From: Pseudomonadota bacterium
GTDB lineage: Bacteria > Pseudomonadota > Alphaproteobacteria > Rhizobiales > Methyloligellaceae
Direction: 5' to 3'
Length of the DNA: 14,579 bases
Assembly: GCA_022567275.1 (NCBI GenBank)
Contig: JADFHH010000006.1
Location: 1-14,579 of the forward strand
The notes under the pieces are model-generated. The model worked only from the letters and a program-made list of their open reading frames with translations. It had not been told where the DNA came from and did no database searches. Each line of letters begins with the position of its first letter. The stretch's first letter is position 1. Positions 13,798 through 14,579 of the stretch are shown in pieces. The position numbers and the translations under genes are program-made.

Positions 13798-14579
13798 GCG
13801 CACGCGCATATCTGACCGCCCTGAGGCTCATCGCTTTGAGCTGGATCGCGCTCGTAACTCCCGCCGCTGCGTCCGAAGAGCAGATTGAATCCGATATTTC
13901 CTCGCGCGATATTGCGATCGAATCGAACTTTACAGGCCGGCAAATCGTTGTCTTCGGCACCATCGAGAATAGCCAACAATCGGAATTCGAGCCCGGACTC
14001 TACGATCTGGTTGTCGTCATCCGCGGGCCCAGGGAAACAATCGTGGCGCGTCGCAAATCGCGCATCGCCGGCATCTGGATCAACCGCGATTCGCATACCT
14101 TCGCCAGTGTTCCGGGCTTTTATGCGGTGCTTTCGGACCGGCCGCTTCGCGACATCGCCGACGAAGCGTTGCTCAAAGCCTTCGAGTTGGGATTCGAGAA
14201 CCTTGATCTGAGGCTGCTCGATTCCGCCGAGACCAAGCCCGGAGATGCCGAGCTGGCGGCGTATCGCGCGGCGATCATCCGCATCAAGCAGAGCGAAGGA
14301 CTGTATTATTACAACCCCAAAGGCGTCACCTTTGTCGGCCGCAATCTGTTCCGCGCGACCATCGATCTGCCATCCAATGTGCCGGTTGGCCTGTATGCAT
14401 CGGATGTTTATCTACTGCGTGAAAAAGAGGTGCTGAGCCACAACCGCAGCCAGCTGAAAATCGGCAAGCAGGGGTTTGAACGCTTCGTCTTTTCCGCCGC
14501 CTTCGACTATCCGGTACTCTACGGCATCATCGCGGTGATTATCGCGATCGCCGCAGGGCTGCTCGCCTCGGCGTTGTCG
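13794..14579 (+). CDS. TIGR02186 / Alph_Pro_TM family membrane-anchored protein (3' end outside window)
   Basis: The frame starts at an ATG overlapping the permease stop and stays open for 262 codons to the right edge, where it is cut. Residues 1-27 look like a signal peptide (basic start, hydrophobic LIALSWIALVTPAAA, cleavage near Ala26/Ser27). A beta-rich extracytoplasmic domain follows, including IAIESNFTGRQIVVFGTIEN, LYDLVVVIRGPRE, VPGFYAVLSDRPL and YYYNPKGVTFVGRNLFRATI. A single hydrophobic span begins near 238 (YPVLYGIIAVIIAIAAGLLA). This is the layout of the alphaproteobacterial family TIGR02186 (Pfam Alph_Pro_TM), whose biochemical role is unknown. The family is about 260-270 residues, so only a few codons are missing. 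Coupling to the TauE/SafE permease suggests it is a periplasmic-side partner of that transporter. Confidence 0.88.
   Translation, partial: MSARAYLTALRLIALSWIALVTPAAASEEQIESDISSRDIAIESNFTGRQIVVFGTIENSQQSEFEPGLYDLVVVIRGPRETIVARRKSRIAGIWINRDSHTFASVPGFYAVLSDRPLRDIADEALLKAFELGFENLDLRLLDSAETKPGDAELAAYRAAIIRIKQSEGLYYYNPKGVTFVGRNLFRATIDLPSNVPVGLYASDVYLLREKEVLSHNRSQLKIGKQGFERFVFSAAFDYPVLYGIIAVIIAIAAGLLASALS

Overview
The window reads as chromosomal DNA of a GC-rich alphaproteobacterium. The strongest pointers are a TauE/SafE permease translationally coupled to a TIGR02186 (Alph_Pro_TM) protein, a PodJ-like Sel1/peptidoglycan-binding protein, and the C-terminal end of an alphaproteobacterial-type malic enzyme. 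No rRNA, tRNA, CRISPR array or intact mobile element was seen.

Layout. (1) Positions 1-999 hold no intact gene. They are a patchwork of four coding fragments: an unidentified helical piece (minus), the middle of a LOG/TIGR00730 nucleotide-hydrolase-like gene (minus), an AT-rich MerR-like DNA-binding piece (plus), and the last ~78 codons of a maeB-type malic enzyme (plus). The joins are abrupt, and one coincides with a short inverted repeat. This is either a rearranged scar or a chimeric assembly end. (2) Positions 1036-8328 hold an acetate-switch-like locus: a hybrid sensor kinase with a sodium/solute-symporter sensor domain (CrbS/MxtR type), a convergent NarL/LuxR-type response regulator (CrbR type), and, divergent from the regulator, a DUF4212 small subunit plus a VC_2705-type symporter large subunit. 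A solitary AT-richer PemK/MazF-like gene sits between kinase and regulator. (3) Positions 8315-9694 hold a prolyl iminopeptidase that overlaps the symporter gene, and a convergent YjbQ/UPF0047 gene whose 3' end overlaps it. (4) Positions 9977-12688 encode a 903-residue single-pass protein with a cytoplasmic helical/acidic N-half, one membrane span, a proline-rich periplasmic linker, four Sel1 repeats and a C-terminal peptidoglycan-binding domain (PodJ-like). (5) Positions 12865-14579 hold the TauE/SafE permease and the TIGR02186 protein, which runs off the right edge.

How they may work together. By family knowledge, CrbS phosphorylates CrbR, which activates acetate/small-carboxylate utilisation genes. 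The regulator and the symporter pair share a ~230 bp divergent control region carrying a tandem 8-bp repeat and an A-tract, so the symporter operon is the obvious candidate target. The symporter has lost the usual Ser-Thr sodium ligands and carries a canonical EF-hand loop, so its ion coupling deserves a second look. The PodJ-like and TauE units look independent of this system.
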